Assembly: GCA_963786395.1 (NCBI GenBank)
Contig: CAWAZD010000009.1
Span: 124,001-188,000 of the forward strand
Direction: 5' to 3'
Length of the DNA stretch: 64,000 nt
Source: Fen-1301 sp963786395
Lineage (GTDB): Bacteria > Bacteroidota > Ignavibacteria > Ignavibacteriales > Ignavibacteriaceae
Of this stretch, positions 19,969 to 30,888 are shown in pieces. The position numbers were made by a program, and so were the translations under genes. Within the stretch, counting starts at the first letter, position 1. Each line of letters begins with the position of its first letter. The notes beneath the pieces were generated by a model. It made no database searches. It had not been told where the DNA came from and worked only from the letters and a program-made list of their open reading frames with translations.

Positions 19969-20242
19969 TTTGTTCCATGATATACTTTCGAAAATGTCTA
20001 TTGTCAGGAAGATTAGTTTGTTGAGATAATGAAATATGTTGCTCTTCCACTTTTGTTAACGGATAACCTATTTCCCTTTTAATATAGCAAAAATCCTACA
20101 TAACTAAAACATAATCGTATATCCCTATATAATAATCCTATATTTTCTGTCTTAAAATCTTATCGGATTCTAGGAGAAAAATTTGATATATTAAAAAGAG
20201 TAACTAAAATGTTTTTAGTAACTTATTTTGTAGGATAAAATT

Positions 20243-20575
20243 ATGATTTCAACAACTCTAACAAAAATAAAAAAGACAATTCAAAACAACCCATCTTTGT
20301 CCGATAAGGACAAAGACCTTATTATGAATCTGCTTACTACTCTTAAAGTGGAAGTTAATGAATTATCTAAAAGTCATGCCGAAGAAGCTGAAAGTTTATT
20401 AGGATTTATTGAGCGGTCAACTCATGAAAGTTCGCGTAAAAAGAAAAACCCGACACTTCTCAAACTGTCAATAGATGGTATATCTGAATCTGTTAAAGAG
20501 TTTGAAGCCTCACACCCCAAACTCGCGGAAACTGTAAATTTTTTTACTTCCGCCCTCGCAAACAGTGGTTTCTGA
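20243..20575 (+). CDS. DUF4404-like small soluble protein
   Basis: 110 residues, helical and charged. It follows a pattern I associate with DUF4404-type proteins: an N-terminal amphipathic helix (TTLTKIKKTIQNNPSLSDKDK), a second helix with EVNELSKSHAEEAESLLGF, then a C-terminal region with VKEFEASHPKLAETVNFF and ending ALANSGF. The exact function of that family is unknown. It is transcribed alone, divergent from the kinase pair and convergent with the aldo/keto reductase gene 9 bases downstream. There is no signal peptide or metal motif. Confidence 0.6.
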   Translation: MISTTLTKIKKTIQNNPSLSDKDKDLIMNLLTTLKVEVNELSKSHAEEAESLLGFIERSTHESSRKKKNPTLLKLSIDGISESVKEFEASHPKLAETVNFFTSALANSGF

Positions 20576-20584
20576 TAGATGTAC

Positions 20585-21553
20585 TTATTCATAGAAGTTC
20601 TTGTTCCAGTGATGAACCTTTAATTCTTCAAGAAGCTCTGCCGGAAGGGGTCCCTTCTGAATACTTTTAATATTCGCATTAAGGTTCTTTTCTTTCCTCA
20701 TCCCCGGAATAACGGTTGTTACGGCTTTAAAACTGATTATAAATCTTAAAGCCGCTTCCGACATAGAAGAAGTAAATCCTTTTACATCTTTCCATATCTC
20801 GTCAACACGCAGCTTTACATCCATTTTCCTCTTTCCCCTGAAATAATCATTTCTCCAATCACCAGAAGGAAAATCCGTGGATGGATCTACGTTCCCGGTC
20901 AGAGCCCCTTCATCAAATGGTACCCTGGCTATAATACTTATCTTATGACGTTCGCAGAATGGCAATAGTTTATGACTTGGGTTCTGTTCAAATAAATTAA
21001 ATATTACTTGTATCGAATCAATTATGCCTGTTTTGCAGGCTTCTATCCCGTTTTCCGGTTGATGATCATTAACCGATATACCAAAAAATCTTACCTTTCC
21101 ATCCTTCTTTAATTTGTAAACAGATTCTTTCCATTCATCCATCTTTGCCCACTTGTCGTTCCAAACATGAAACTGCTGAAGGTCAATATAGTCACGCCTC
21201 AGATTTTTTAAGCTCTTTTCGGTCATTTCAATAATGTATTTTGCGGGGAATGAATCTTCTAAAGTTGACGAATCACGACAGGGCCATTCTCTTTTCTTCG
21301 ATGGGATCTTTGTGGCTATAAAAACGTCCTTTCCCGATTCCTTTACAGCTTCACCAACTATTTTTTCACTGTGCCCTTCTCCATAAGCAAGAGCAGTATC
21401 AAAGAAATTAATTCCTTCAGCGATTGCCTTTTGAATTACAAGTTTTGATTCTTTATCGTCCGCTCCCATCCATTCTGATTTCCCTATCCCCCAGCAGCCA
21501 AATCCGAGTTGGGATACCATAAATTCAGAATTATTGAAGTATTTCATTATCAT
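20585..21553 (-). CDS. Aldo/keto reductase
   Basis: 322 residues of the AKR superfamily, a NADPH-dependent (alpha/beta)8 oxidoreductase of the cytoplasm. The catalytic tetrad is visible: Asp and Tyr in FFDTALAYGEGHSE, Lys in ATKIPSKK, and His in DLQQFHVWND. The start MKYFNNSEFMVSQLGFGCWGIG matches the class where YRxLG is followed by GFGxWG. The C-terminal SEAALRFIISFKAVTTVIPGMRKEKNLNANI segment is the coenzyme-binding end. Substrate not determinable. The start is the ATG at the second Met or the first; both are in a weak context. No operon partner. Confidence 0.9.
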   Translation of the reverse strand: MIMKYFNNSEFMVSQLGFGCWGIGKSEWMGADDKESKLVIQKAIAEGINFFDTALAYGEGHSEKIVGEAVKESGKDVFIATKIPSKKREWPCRDSSTLEDSFPAKYIIEMTEKSLKNLRRDYIDLQQFHVWNDKWAKMDEWKESVYKLKKDGKVRFFGISVNDHQPENGIEACKTGIIDSIQVIFNLFEQNPSHKLLPFCERHKISIIARVPFDEGALTGNVDPSTDFPSGDWRNDYFRGKRKMDVKLRVDEIWKDVKGFTSSMSEAALRFIISFKAVTTVIPGMRKEKNLNANIKSIQKGPLPAELLEELKVHHWNKNFYE

Positions 21554-21760
21554 ATTTTATTTCAACATAATATTAAAAACCACTAAGAATTCCCGAAATC
21601 TCGCTAATCACCCCGGGGTACCTTATCACAGTTACGGGATGGCGAGGATCATTTCCGATTCATTCTTTTCTTTTCACTTTTCTTTTACATAATTTATATA
21701 AATAAAAGATAAACACAACGCTGTCCGACATTAAATTAAAATTATTTGGAGGAGCCGGTC

Positions 21761-22036
21761 ATGAAAGCAAGAATTTTTATTATTCTAATGTTAATCGTTT
21801 TATTCACAATATTTGTAACCCAGAATACCCAGGCGGTTGACATAAATGTTTTCTTCTGGAATTTTAGTTCCTCTGCAATTATTATTATTGTAATTACTGG
21901 TGTGGTAGGTGTGATAATCGGGCTTATATTGGCTAGTATTTTCAAATCATCGAAAAAGAATAAATCCAAAGATGATAAATCTCTACAGGAAAATTTCGGA
22001 AAGAAAAAAGATGATCTGCTAAAGGAAAACGTTTAA
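21761..22036 (+). CDS. LapA-domain (DUF1049) membrane protein
   Basis: 91 residues with a strong GGAGGAG Shine-Dalgarno about 8 bases upstream. The ATG at 21761 is the start; a TTG at 21746 lies inside the ribosome binding site. Two membrane helices (about 5-20 and 40-65) flank QNTQAVDINVFFWNFSS, which is the DUF1049 pattern (xQNxxxVxxxFxxW). The C-terminus is Lys-rich. LapA/YciS-type proteins are inner-membrane proteins linked to lipopolysaccharide assembly control in other bacteria; that role here is inference from the family only. Confidence 0.85.
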   Translation: MKARIFIILMLIVLFTIFVTQNTQAVDINVFFWNFSSSAIIIIVITGVVGVIIGLILASIFKSSKKNKSKDDKSLQENFGKKKDDLLKENV

Positions 22037-22181
22037 CCTTTCTGTTGCTATCTAATACAACTCAAGATAAATATAATAATTAGCTGCGATTTAAGGCACA
22101 ACTGAAAAACTAATATTGGCTTAACTTTCCTGCATTGGATTTGTTAATAGTAAACTATACTAGATTTGATGAGGTGATAAA

Positions 22182-22355
22182 ATGAAACTGACGAATGAGG
22201 AAAAACAATACCTGGAAATCTATTTGTGGAATGACTATAATGAAAAAATAGTATTAAATAAGAGAGATTTAAAACAGCAAAACAAACTAATTATTTATAA
22301 CAAATCATCCGATAAACTAGTTTTTAGTAAACCCTCAAATAGAAGAATAAATTAA
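22182..22355 (+). CDS. Small ORF, 57 aa, unknown
   Basis: An open frame starting ATG at 22182 with a good GAGGTG ribosome binding site 5 bases upstream, ending at TAA 22353-22355. The product is hydrophilic and basic (MKLTNEEKQYLEIYLWNDYN, later KRDLKQQNKL), with no signal peptide. Codon use is ordinary for the region. No family recognised. It lies 145 bases downstream of the LapA-type gene. The ribosome binding site makes translation plausible, but there is no independent support. Confidence 0.45.
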   Translation: MKLTNEEKQYLEIYLWNDYNEKIVLNKRDLKQQNKLIIYNKSSDKLVFSKPSNRRIN

Positions 22356-22795
22356 CATTTATATAACCACCTTCAGAAAAATCCGTGATTTGGAGCACCA
22401 CTCGAGAACCCTTATTCTCCTGCCAAAGCGTTTTACCTAAATAACTAATCCATATTGCAACATGACCTAACTTTTTAAGGCTATCCGCTCTTGTTAAAAT
22501 ATACTTAATTTTAGGATGAGGATAGTATTGCTTTTAATCGAAGTTTTCACAATTTTTTGTTCGTTAAAATAAATGGCAATTTCAGGACTTATTATTTCCA
22601 AAAATCTAAGGTATAAAGTATAGATTATTTTTTACAGTAAACCGTTTCACTCTAAATATTGTGATCGAATTACGCAAATTATCGGGGCTGCCTTCGTTTT
22701 GGATATAATAATACCTGAGTTCTCAGAACCATCTTCATTTTTAAGTAATGGTAACTTAAATTGCAGATTTGTGAACAGAAAAACATAATGATTAA
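22356..22795. other. 440-base gap before the glucan-surface cluster
   Basis: No convincing gene. A minus-strand open frame without a start codon runs 22533-22324 (69 codons, including the stretch KKLGHVAIWISYLGKTLWQE), and another frame upstream adds FLEIISPEIAIYFNE, so it could be a decayed remnant. The promoter of the block at 22796 must lie here, but I cannot place it. No hairpin with a U-tract is seen. Confidence 0.35.
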
Positions 22796-24466
22796 ATGAA
22801 ATTCAGGACCTTAGTTTTTATATTATTATCCGTTTTTAGTGTTTTCCCTCAGTCTTCAACTGATACTTCGCAGATTATAGCAAGTATCGGCAATAAAAAT
22901 ATTACCTTCAGTACATTTTTAGCTCGTTATGAAGATTACCTTATATATACTGGTATTCGCGATAATCAACAAGCTAGGTTTGCTATTCTCAATAATATGA
23001 TAAATGAAGTCCTTCTGCGTAATTATGATGATAATTCAGCTATCCTTAGCAATCCAGAGTACATTAAGGAATTAGAATGGTCAAAAAATGAAGCTGCACT
23101 TGCTTTTCTTAAAGATCGGGAAGTCTATGCTAAAATTACTGCCAGTGAAGATGATCTTAGACAAGCGTATGTGCGTTCAAAAACTGATGTATCAGTGCGT
23201 CATTTGTATGCATCTACTGAAAAAGAAGCAGATAATCTTTATAGTCTTGCAAAAATCGGTGTTAGCTTTGAAGAATTAGCCAAACAATGCTTTACGGACA
23301 CTTTACTTAAAAATAATGGCGGATATCTTGGATATATTAAATGGGGCGAAACGGATCCTGATTTTGAAAATGTTGCTTATTCCCTAAAAATCGGAGAAAT
23401 CTCAGAACCTATTAAAACTGCGCAGGGTTATAGCATAATTAAGGTTGAAAATAAAATCCATGATCCCTTTTTAACAGAAAGTGGGTTCGTCAATATGAGA
23501 CACAAACTCGAAAGGGCTGTAAAAATTTCAAAAAAGATACCCTCAGAAGCTGCTTATCTGAAAAAGATATTTAATAGATCGCAGGTAAAATTTAATGATA
23601 AAGCTATGGCAGCTGTACTTGATGATTTGAAAAAACCTGATTATGAAAATGTTAACAATTTAGAATTTAATAATTCTTCCGGTAAAATATTTAAGGATTG
23701 TGTAAAGTTTAAAGATAAGACTTATTCTCAAAAGGAAATCGAAACGAAATTATTTAAGGTACCTAAATACAATCGCGATTTACTTATTGACGTTAACCTA
23801 TTAAAAAATGCTGTAACTGGATTAATAATGCAGGATGTTCTCCTGAAAATTGCACATGAAAAAGGTTATGATAGTATTTCTTATGTGATCAAAACAGCCA
23901 AAGACCTTGAAGATAATATATTCCTGAATTACAAAAAAAATGAGATATATGATCTTGTTCCTGTTTCGGATTCTGAGATTGTAAAATATTATAATGATAA
24001 TATAGATTTTTACAAATCTGAAAGAGAAATGAATGCTCAGGAAATTGTTGTTGGAAGTGATTCACTAGCTCGCGACCTCAAAAACAAAATTGAAAACGGT
24101 GAAGATTTTGGTAATCTTGCGGATAAATATTCTCTTAGAAAATGGAGTGCTGCAAAAAAAGGTGTTATGGGGTTCTCACCTGTATCTGTTTTCGGTGATA
24201 TGAAAGATACATTATGGGATTCACCAGTTGGAAAAGTTTTTGGGCCTATAAAGTTTGATAATTATTACGGCATATTCCGTGTGCTGGATAAAAAAGATGG
24301 TCAACCGGTTGATATCGGTTTAGTCAAGAAACAAATAACTAGCAATATTCAAAATATAAAAGGTTTTCCATACATGATAAAAAGATTGGAAACCATTGCA
24401 AAAAAAACTACTGTTTGGTTTTATAATGATCTTATTAAAAATTACAACTTTAACTTGTCTGAATAA
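22796..24466 (+). CDS. Periplasmic parvulin-type peptidyl-prolyl isomerase (SurA/PrsA-like)
   Basis: 556 residues with a signal peptide (hydrophobic residues 5-17, ending FPQS). Two PpiC rotamase domains are visible: about 130-220 (VRHLYAS...GGYLGYIKWGE...ISEPIKTAQGYSIIKVE) and about 405-510 (MNAQEIVVGS...KKGVMGFSPVSV...GKVFGPIKFDNYYGIFRVLD). Flanking helical regions form the SurA-like chaperone part. Such proteins escort outer-membrane proteins and fold secreted proteins in the periplasm. It is followed at 30 bases by the TonB-dependent receptor gene, so it may be dedicated to folding or export of the cluster's own surface proteins, an inference from position. Confidence 0.85.
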   Translation: MKFRTLVFILLSVFSVFPQSSTDTSQIIASIGNKNITFSTFLARYEDYLIYTGIRDNQQARFAILNNMINEVLLRNYDDNSAILSNPEYIKELEWSKNEAALAFLKDREVYAKITASEDDLRQAYVRSKTDVSVRHLYASTEKEADNLYSLAKIGVSFEELAKQCFTDTLLKNNGGYLGYIKWGETDPDFENVAYSLKIGEISEPIKTAQGYSIIKVENKIHDPFLTESGFVNMRHKLERAVKISKKIPSEAAYLKKIFNRSQVKFNDKAMAAVLDDLKKPDYENVNNLEFNNSSGKIFKDCVKFKDKTYSQKEIETKLFKVPKYNRDLLIDVNLLKNAVTGLIMQDVLLKIAHEKGYDSISYVIKTAKDLEDNIFLNYKKNEIYDLVPVSDSEIVKYYNDNIDFYKSEREMNAQEIVVGSDSLARDLKNKIENGEDFGNLADKYSLRKWSAAKKGVMGFSPVSVFGDMKDTLWDSPVGKVFGPIKFDNYYGIFRVLDKKDGQPVDIGLVKKQITSNIQNIKGFPYMIKRLETIAKKTTVWFYNDLIKNYNFNLSE

Positions 24467-24496
24467 AATTATGCTTAAAGATTTTAGGAGAAATAC

Positions 24497-27175
24497 ATGA
24501 GAAAAATTCTACTTTTAATTTTCTTCCTGTCTTTATTTGTTACTGATTACAATTTTGCCGGTACAACTGGTAAGCTTACAGGCAAAGCTACGGACGGAAA
24601 AACTAATGAGGCACTTCCATTTGTTAATATAACTATTACAGGCACTTCTCTTGGTGCTTCAACAGATGTCGATGGAAATTATGTAATTTTAAATATTCCA
24701 CCCGGAAATTATAAGGTAAAAGCACAATCAGTCGGTTACCAGCCAGTGATAATGGAAAACATAGGTGTTTCCATCGATCTCACAACGAAACTTGATTTCC
24801 ATCTTAATTCTTCAATGATAGAACTTCAGTCAATTGTTATTCAAGGAAAACAGGATGAACTGAAAAAAGATGTCACCTCCTCTCAGTCAATGGTCACAGC
24901 TGACCAGATAAAGTCTCTACCGGTTGCCGAATTTGACGATGTACTTCGTCTGCAAACAGGTGTGTCTGTTGACGCCGATGGAGGATTTCATATTAGAGGT
25001 GGAAGATCAACTGAAATCGCCTATCAGGTTAATGGTGTTTCAATTACAGATCCTTATGATAATAGCAGGGGCGTTGATATTGATAACAGTAGTATCCAGG
25101 AAATTCAGGTTATCAGTGGAACCTTTAACGCAGAATATGGAAACGCAATGTCAGGAATTGTTAATACTGTTACTAAGGAAGGCGGGAAAGAATTTCACGG
25201 TTCCGTTAATGTTTATAGCAGCGATTACGTTAGCACTTTCAGTTCTTATTTTACCGATATAAATCATTATAATCCATTTACAAACTATAATTACCAGGGT
25301 AATTTAAGTGGAGCAATTCCATTTACAAATGATATGGTAACTTTCTTTGTTAATGGAAGATATGTTTATGACGAAGGCTATTTATACGGCCTGGATAAAT
25401 TTAATACCAATGGTACTACTGCAGATGGCCATGCTGTTCCCATGAACTGGAGTAAAAGAACCATTGGTCAGGCAAATATTGCATATCAGTTTATCCAGGG
25501 TATTAAAATTAATACCGAATTATTATATTCAAAAGATAACTATCAGGATTATGACCATTCATTTAAATGGGAACCCGGTGGTAATCCATTTAAATATGCA
25601 AAAAGTTATGATGGAACTATTTCCTTAAATCATGTTTTATCCCCTAAAACCTTTTACATTTTAAGAGCCAATTATTTCTTCAAGAATTTCAATCAGTATC
25701 TCTATGCTAATCCGTATGATCCGGGCTATATGCATCCCGATTCTCTTATTACTGTTGGTTATGCTTTTCATAGCAAAGGAACTGACCTTCATAGGTTTTT
25801 CCGTGAAACGCAGTCTTATTCTGCCAAATTGGATTTTTCAAGTCAGGTATCCGAGAACCATTTATTACAGTTTGGGGCAGAAGGTAAAATTCATCAACTT
25901 AAATTTGATGATTATAACCTGGAACCTCTGACTGTAAACGGAATTCCTGCTGTTCCATTTTCTCCTCAAATCCCGGATATTTCCTCTATTAATAGAAATT
26001 TATATGATGCTAAACCTTTAGAGTTTTCCGGTTACGTTCAGGACAAAATAGAATATAAAGATGTTATTATAAATATTGGGTTAAGGTATGATTATTTTAA
26101 TTCAAGGGGTAATGTTCTCGTTGATCCTCAGGATCCTAATATATATTTACCACTAAGACCTGGCCTGGAAAATTTAACTTTAGCTGAGCTTACTCCATAT
26201 TTTTATAAAAAAGCAACTCCTAAACAACAGTTAAGTCCTCGATTCGGAGTAGCCTATCCTATCAGCGCTAACGGAGTAGTTCATTTTTCCTATGGTCATT
26301 TTTTGCAGATTCCTACTTTTCAGTATTTGTTTGATGGGTCAACCTATAAAGTGCCTGTATCAGGTTCTGTAGGTCCATTTGGAAATCCCGATCTGCAGCC
26401 CCAAAGAACGATTATGTATGAACTTGGTTTCAGACAGCAGTTTTTGGATGAATTTGTTATAGATGCTACCGGCTTCTATAGAGATATTAGGGATTGGATA
26501 ACAGCTGGTCCGGCAGTTTCCACTATAACCGGAGCTAGCTATTCAGTTTATACAAATAAAGATTATTCCAATGTTCGGGGTATAACTTTAAATCTTAGTA
26601 AAAGATTTTCCAATCATTATTCTATTGATTTAAATTATACTTATCAGGTTGCGGAAGGAAGCAATTCCAATCCAAATGATGAATATAACGCAATATTAAA
26701 TAACCAGGCACCAGTAATATTTTTGTCACCCCTTAATTGGGATCAGAGGCATAATCTGAATCTGAATATTTTAGTCGGCGATAACGATTGGAACGTAAGT
26801 TTACTATTTAAATATAGTGCGGGATTACCTTATACGCCTTCAATTACTCAGGCTACTGCTGATCGTGGTCTTAGTACCGGATTTTATCCAAATATTTTGA
26901 ATCGTCCCTCACAGTTTGATGTGGACCTTTATGCTAATAAATCCTTTAATCTTATGGGTTTCCGTTTAATGGCTTATTTGAAGGTATTTAATTTATTCGA
27001 TGCCCGAAATGTAGTTAATGTTTTTACTGATACAGGCGCACCGGATTATACAACGCAGACTCAAAATGTTGGATATGATCCAGCCCGTCCTAATACTGTA
27101 GCAGAATATATTAAATATCCTACAAATTATGCCGCACCAAGGTTAGTCCAGACAGGAATTGAATTTTCATTTTAA
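24497..27175 (+). CDS. TonB-dependent receptor with CarboxypepD-like N-terminal domain
   Basis: 892 residues. A signal peptide (1-22) is followed by a carboxypeptidase-regulatory-like beta domain (about 24-112; ALPFVNITITGTSLGASTD), a plug (about 125-235; HIRGGRSTEIAYQVNGVSITD and EYGNAMSGIVNTVTKEG) and a 22-strand barrel ending EFSF with a terminal Phe. It imports a large substrate through the outer membrane by TonB energy. AGGAGA lies ahead of the ATG. Gene order (receptor, large surface protein, PorV-like, starch-binding protein, amylases) points to alpha-glucan oligosaccharides as the substrate. There is no SusD partner, unlike the SusCD pair. Confidence 0.87.
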   Translation: MRKILLLIFFLSLFVTDYNFAGTTGKLTGKATDGKTNEALPFVNITITGTSLGASTDVDGNYVILNIPPGNYKVKAQSVGYQPVIMENIGVSIDLTTKLDFHLNSSMIELQSIVIQGKQDELKKDVTSSQSMVTADQIKSLPVAEFDDVLRLQTGVSVDADGGFHIRGGRSTEIAYQVNGVSITDPYDNSRGVDIDNSSIQEIQVISGTFNAEYGNAMSGIVNTVTKEGGKEFHGSVNVYSSDYVSTFSSYFTDINHYNPFTNYNYQGNLSGAIPFTNDMVTFFVNGRYVYDEGYLYGLDKFNTNGTTADGHAVPMNWSKRTIGQANIAYQFIQGIKINTELLYSKDNYQDYDHSFKWEPGGNPFKYAKSYDGTISLNHVLSPKTFYILRANYFFKNFNQYLYANPYDPGYMHPDSLITVGYAFHSKGTDLHRFFRETQSYSAKLDFSSQVSENHLLQFGAEGKIHQLKFDDYNLEPLTVNGIPAVPFSPQIPDISSINRNLYDAKPLEFSGYVQDKIEYKDVIINIGLRYDYFNSRGNVLVDPQDPNIYLPLRPGLENLTLAELTPYFYKKATPKQQLSPRFGVAYPISANGVVHFSYGHFLQIPTFQYLFDGSTYKVPVSGSVGPFGNPDLQPQRTIMYELGFRQQFLDEFVIDATGFYRDIRDWITAGPAVSTITGASYSVYTNKDYSNVRGITLNLSKRFSNHYSIDLNYTYQVAEGSNSNPNDEYNAILNNQAPVIFLSPLNWDQRHNLNLNILVGDNDWNVSLLFKYSAGLPYTPSITQATADRGLSTGFYPNILNRPSQFDVDLYANKSFNLMGFRLMAYLKVFNLFDARNVVNVFTDTGAPDYTTQTQNVGYDPARPNTVAEYIKYPTNYAAPRLVQTGIEFSF

Positions 27176-27200
27176 GTTTTTACTTCGGAGGAAGAATTTA

Positions 27201-30200
27201 ATGAATAGAGTTCTAAATATTTTTTTACAGTTTGTTGTAATACTATTATTATCTCATTCTCTTTTAATTGCTCAGTTTGGAAACCCAATCGGTGGACACA
27301 TACCAAGTAAAGAAAGAGGCGATCCAAAGATCCGCACTCATACCCAGCTTGAAGGCAACAGGGTAAGGACCTCCATTTTTAATTATGCCTTTACAGGTAG
27401 AGCGAATGGTAATTTCCCTTTTAATATACAGACTCCTTATGAATGGCCAAAGAATACGGGCGAAGTTTATCTTGCCCTAACCGGACTTGTTTTAGGCGCT
27501 GAAGTAATTGATAATAAGGGAGTACTGCAGCATGTTATTGAAGAACCGGATTACCGTACTTCCCCGACCGGAAAATCCTGGAACCTGGAACCAATCCCGG
27601 GTTATTCGAACCCAGCATCAAATAGTTTGGCAAATAGCCTTGATCCATCGACGTGGCCTTCTACCTGGCCGGATAAATTAGGCGATGTAAATGATCCCGG
27701 ATGGAAAGGTTCATGGAATGGCTATTTTGGTAAAAACAAATTTAATGCAGACCAGGAATTATTCGCTAAAGCTTCCGATGATCACTACGATAGATATACT
27801 GACTATTTCCCCGATTCAACTGATTTATCAAGAAAAGGCTTGGGAATAATAATCGACCAAAGATCACTTGCCTGGTCCCAGGTTTTAATTCAGGATGATG
27901 TATTCCTTCTTTACACTTTGCGGAATGATGGCACCAAAGACATTCCTAAAATGGGTGTTACTATTTGGTTTGCTGATTTTGTGGGAGGGAATGAAGAAGC
28001 TCAGAATAATGTTGCGGACTTCGATATTCTTGGTAGGTTCCTTTGGTCAAGATGTCCGGGCAACAGATCTCCTTCTTTTGGTGCTGATCCGGTTGGCGCT
28101 GTCGCTCTGTTTTTACTTGAAACACCCGGTAATTCAATTGATAGAATAGATAACGATGGCGATGGTGAAGCTAATGGTCCAAAAGTTACTGCAGATATGC
28201 TTGTTGGTGAAATTCCTGATAACGGAATAGATGATAACGGGAATGGTCTTATTGATGAAAATCAAACTGATATAGCATTTGGAACCCAGCTAGGAACTAC
28301 ATTTGCAAATGGTCTTGATGATAATAATAACGGTGAAATAGGTAGCCCTGTTGTTACCCAGCAAATGATAGATGATGCGGCACCTGATAAATGGCATAGA
28401 TGGCCCCCTAATCCTGAACTTGATACAATTCAAAATGGACAGATTTGGTTAATCGAACTTCAACAAGCCGATCTTGGTAAAAAATATAAAGACAATATTG
28501 ATAACAATAATAATGGTTATAACCATAGCTATAATAATCTTCCCACAGTTACTCAGGATATAATTAACCTTGCAGCCAAGGACAAATATCATCGTTACAA
28601 AGTTCCTGGTACTCATATTGTATTGTATTCCGTTGATTCTACTTCACTTGGGAAAAGATATCTAAATAAAGATGGACTTCGCGACGCCGGCGTTGATGAA
28701 GGTATAGATGAAATGATTGATGAATCCCGAACTGATGGTGTAGATAATGATGGGGACTGGAATCCTCTTAAAGATGATGTGGGTCTCGATGGTGTTCCTG
28801 ACACTCATGACTTTGGTGAAGGAGATGGCATTCCAACTTCTGGTGCTGGAACCGGCGAACCCGGTGAACCACATATTGATCTGACTGATGTTAAGGAAAC
28901 CGATCAGATTGGTATCACCGGTGCAGATAAAATTACTGCTGGTACATTTACACCCAAAAGTGATGCTGAAGTGTGGTTCGAATGCATGATCCCCGGTAAA
29001 TATTTTAATCCGGCTGTAGCACAAGCCTCAGGCGACTATGATTTATTAGTTACTTCAAGTTTGTTCCCTATGAAAGCTGGAGACGTGCAGCCCTTCTCAA
29101 TGGCAGTGATTCTTGCCAATGCTCCGGTCAATGATCCTGATGGTTCTCTTAGAAGGCAGGAGATTATTAAAAAAAGAGGTAGAGCCGATCAGACTTATCA
29201 GAATAATTATCAGTTTGCTACAGCTCCTACTACTCCTACTTTAACAGCTATCCCCGGTAATAATAAAGTTACTCTTTACTGGGACAATTTAGCAGAGAGT
29301 TCATTTGATAACTTCCTGGCAAATATTGGAGGCGATGGACATCATTTTGAAGGATATAGAATTTATAGGTCTTCCGATCCCGCTTTCCAGGATGCTTTGA
29401 ATATAACCAATGGTGCAGGTACTCCGCAGTTCATGTCACCCATGGCAATATTTGATCTCATTGACGGGATTAAGGGGTATGATTCCCTTGGTATTGATGG
29501 TATTCATTATAACCTGGGGAATGATTCCGGTCTTGAACATTCATTTGTCGATTCTACAGTTAAAAATGGTTTTACTTATTATTATGCAGTTGTTTCCTAT
29601 AGCAAGGGATCTCCTTCTCTCGGTATTCTTCCTGCCGAAAGCCCAATTAGAATAAATCTTCATTCTGATGGAACTGTTACACTTGGAACTAACGTTGCAA
29701 GAGTTGTTCCAGAGGCTTCGTCTTCCGGATATGTAAATTCATCTCTTGGAACGATTAATCTTATTCAGGGAGCTACTTCTAGCAAAGTTGGCTATGAAAT
29801 TGTGGATCCTCATGCAGTTAAAAATCGGCATGATTATTTTCTGACTTTTCAGGATACAACGATTGTTACAAAGGGTAAACCGGATACTCTAACTACGAAG
29901 AACTATACTTTAATTGATTCGACTACGAATAAAATACTTGTTTATCAAAACACACAATGGTCGCCAATATATGAACAGCCAATAATAGATGGTTTTAGGT
30001 TAAACTTTAATAATGCCGCAAGTGTTAGTGTCGATACTATAAATTCTAAATGGAACAATAATACCGATCCGAAATTTATTTTTGAAAAATTTGTTAGTAC
30101 AAACGGTAAAACAGGTGAATTACGACCTAATGATTACAAAATATTTTTTGGTAATGCAGGATACGATTCTTCTATTAATATTACTTATTCAAATATTCTT

Positions 30201-30852
30201 TACCCTGCGGAAAAGATTAATTTCAAAGTACTTAATACTTCCACAAATAAATATGTTAAATGCGGTTTTTTGGATTTGAAATAATGCAAAAAGCCCTGGT
30301 ATATTCTCATCTTTTGGGAAACTAAGAGACAGAATTGTTTTCTTCGAGCCGAACTCAAAAGATTCTTTAGTGACGACTTGGTGGTTTTATCTTACTACCG
30401 GACCCGATACAGTTGAATATATTCCTCAGCCGGGCGATACTGCTTATATTAAACTATTGAAACCTTTTCTTTCAACAGATATATTTAAATTTACTTCGAT
30501 TCCTCAGTATGTTGATAATTCTCTTGCGAAAGCGGGTCTTGATAATATTAAAGTTGTGCCTAATCCTTATATGGGATACGCTCAATGGGAAAGTAAAAAT
30601 CCTTACACCTCTGGTAGAGGCCCAAGGTCGTTGCATTTTACACATCTTCCTGCTCAATGTACTCTTAGAATCTTTACTGCCAATGGTGAACTTGTTCAAA
30701 CTATATATCACAATAGTTTGATCGATGATGGTACAGAGGATTGGAATATGCTTTCGAAAGACAATTTATCTATTGCATACGGAGTATATGTCTTGTATGT
30801 GGATGCCCCGGGCATCGGGAATAAAATTACTAAATTTGCTGTGATAAAATAA
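27201..30852 (+). pseudogene. Large T9SS-type surface protein with Asp/Asn-rich repeats and FnIII, one-base frameshift
   Basis: Reads as about 1216 residues with a frameshift near 30281. The start ATG has GGAGGAAG upstream. After a signal peptide (1-24) come a long N-terminal domain and then repeated Asp/Asn/Gly-rich loops (DNDGDGEANG, DNGIDDNGNGLIDE, DGVDNDGDWNP) from about residue 315 to 550, resembling thrombospondin-3 or EF-hand calcium loops, and a fibronectin type III-like domain (about 675-815; NKVTLYWDN, YYYAVVSYSKG). Deleting one A at 30281 restores LDLNNAKSPGIF and the C-terminal domain (VVPNPYMG, RIFTANGELVQTI, ending FAVIK), a T9SS-type tail. Probable role: the surface glycan-binding subunit working with the receptor. 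Confidence 0.75.
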
Positions 30853-30888
30853 TTGATTTTATCTTGAAATTATTCAAGGAGTCCAAAA

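Noticed and set aside
21600..21660. GC-rich stretch that resembled a tRNA end
   Set aside because: No cloverleaf arms, T-loop or anticodon stem could be built.
22324..22533. Minus-strand open frame of 69 codons (KKLGHVAIWISYLGKT)
   Set aside because: It has no start codon, overlaps the small gene at 22182 and its upstream frame is broken. It may be a remnant but cannot be supported.
28613..29024. Open frames on the minus strand inside the giant surface protein gene
   Set aside because: They are antisense shadows of Asp-rich codons, lack ribosome binding sites and show no family text.
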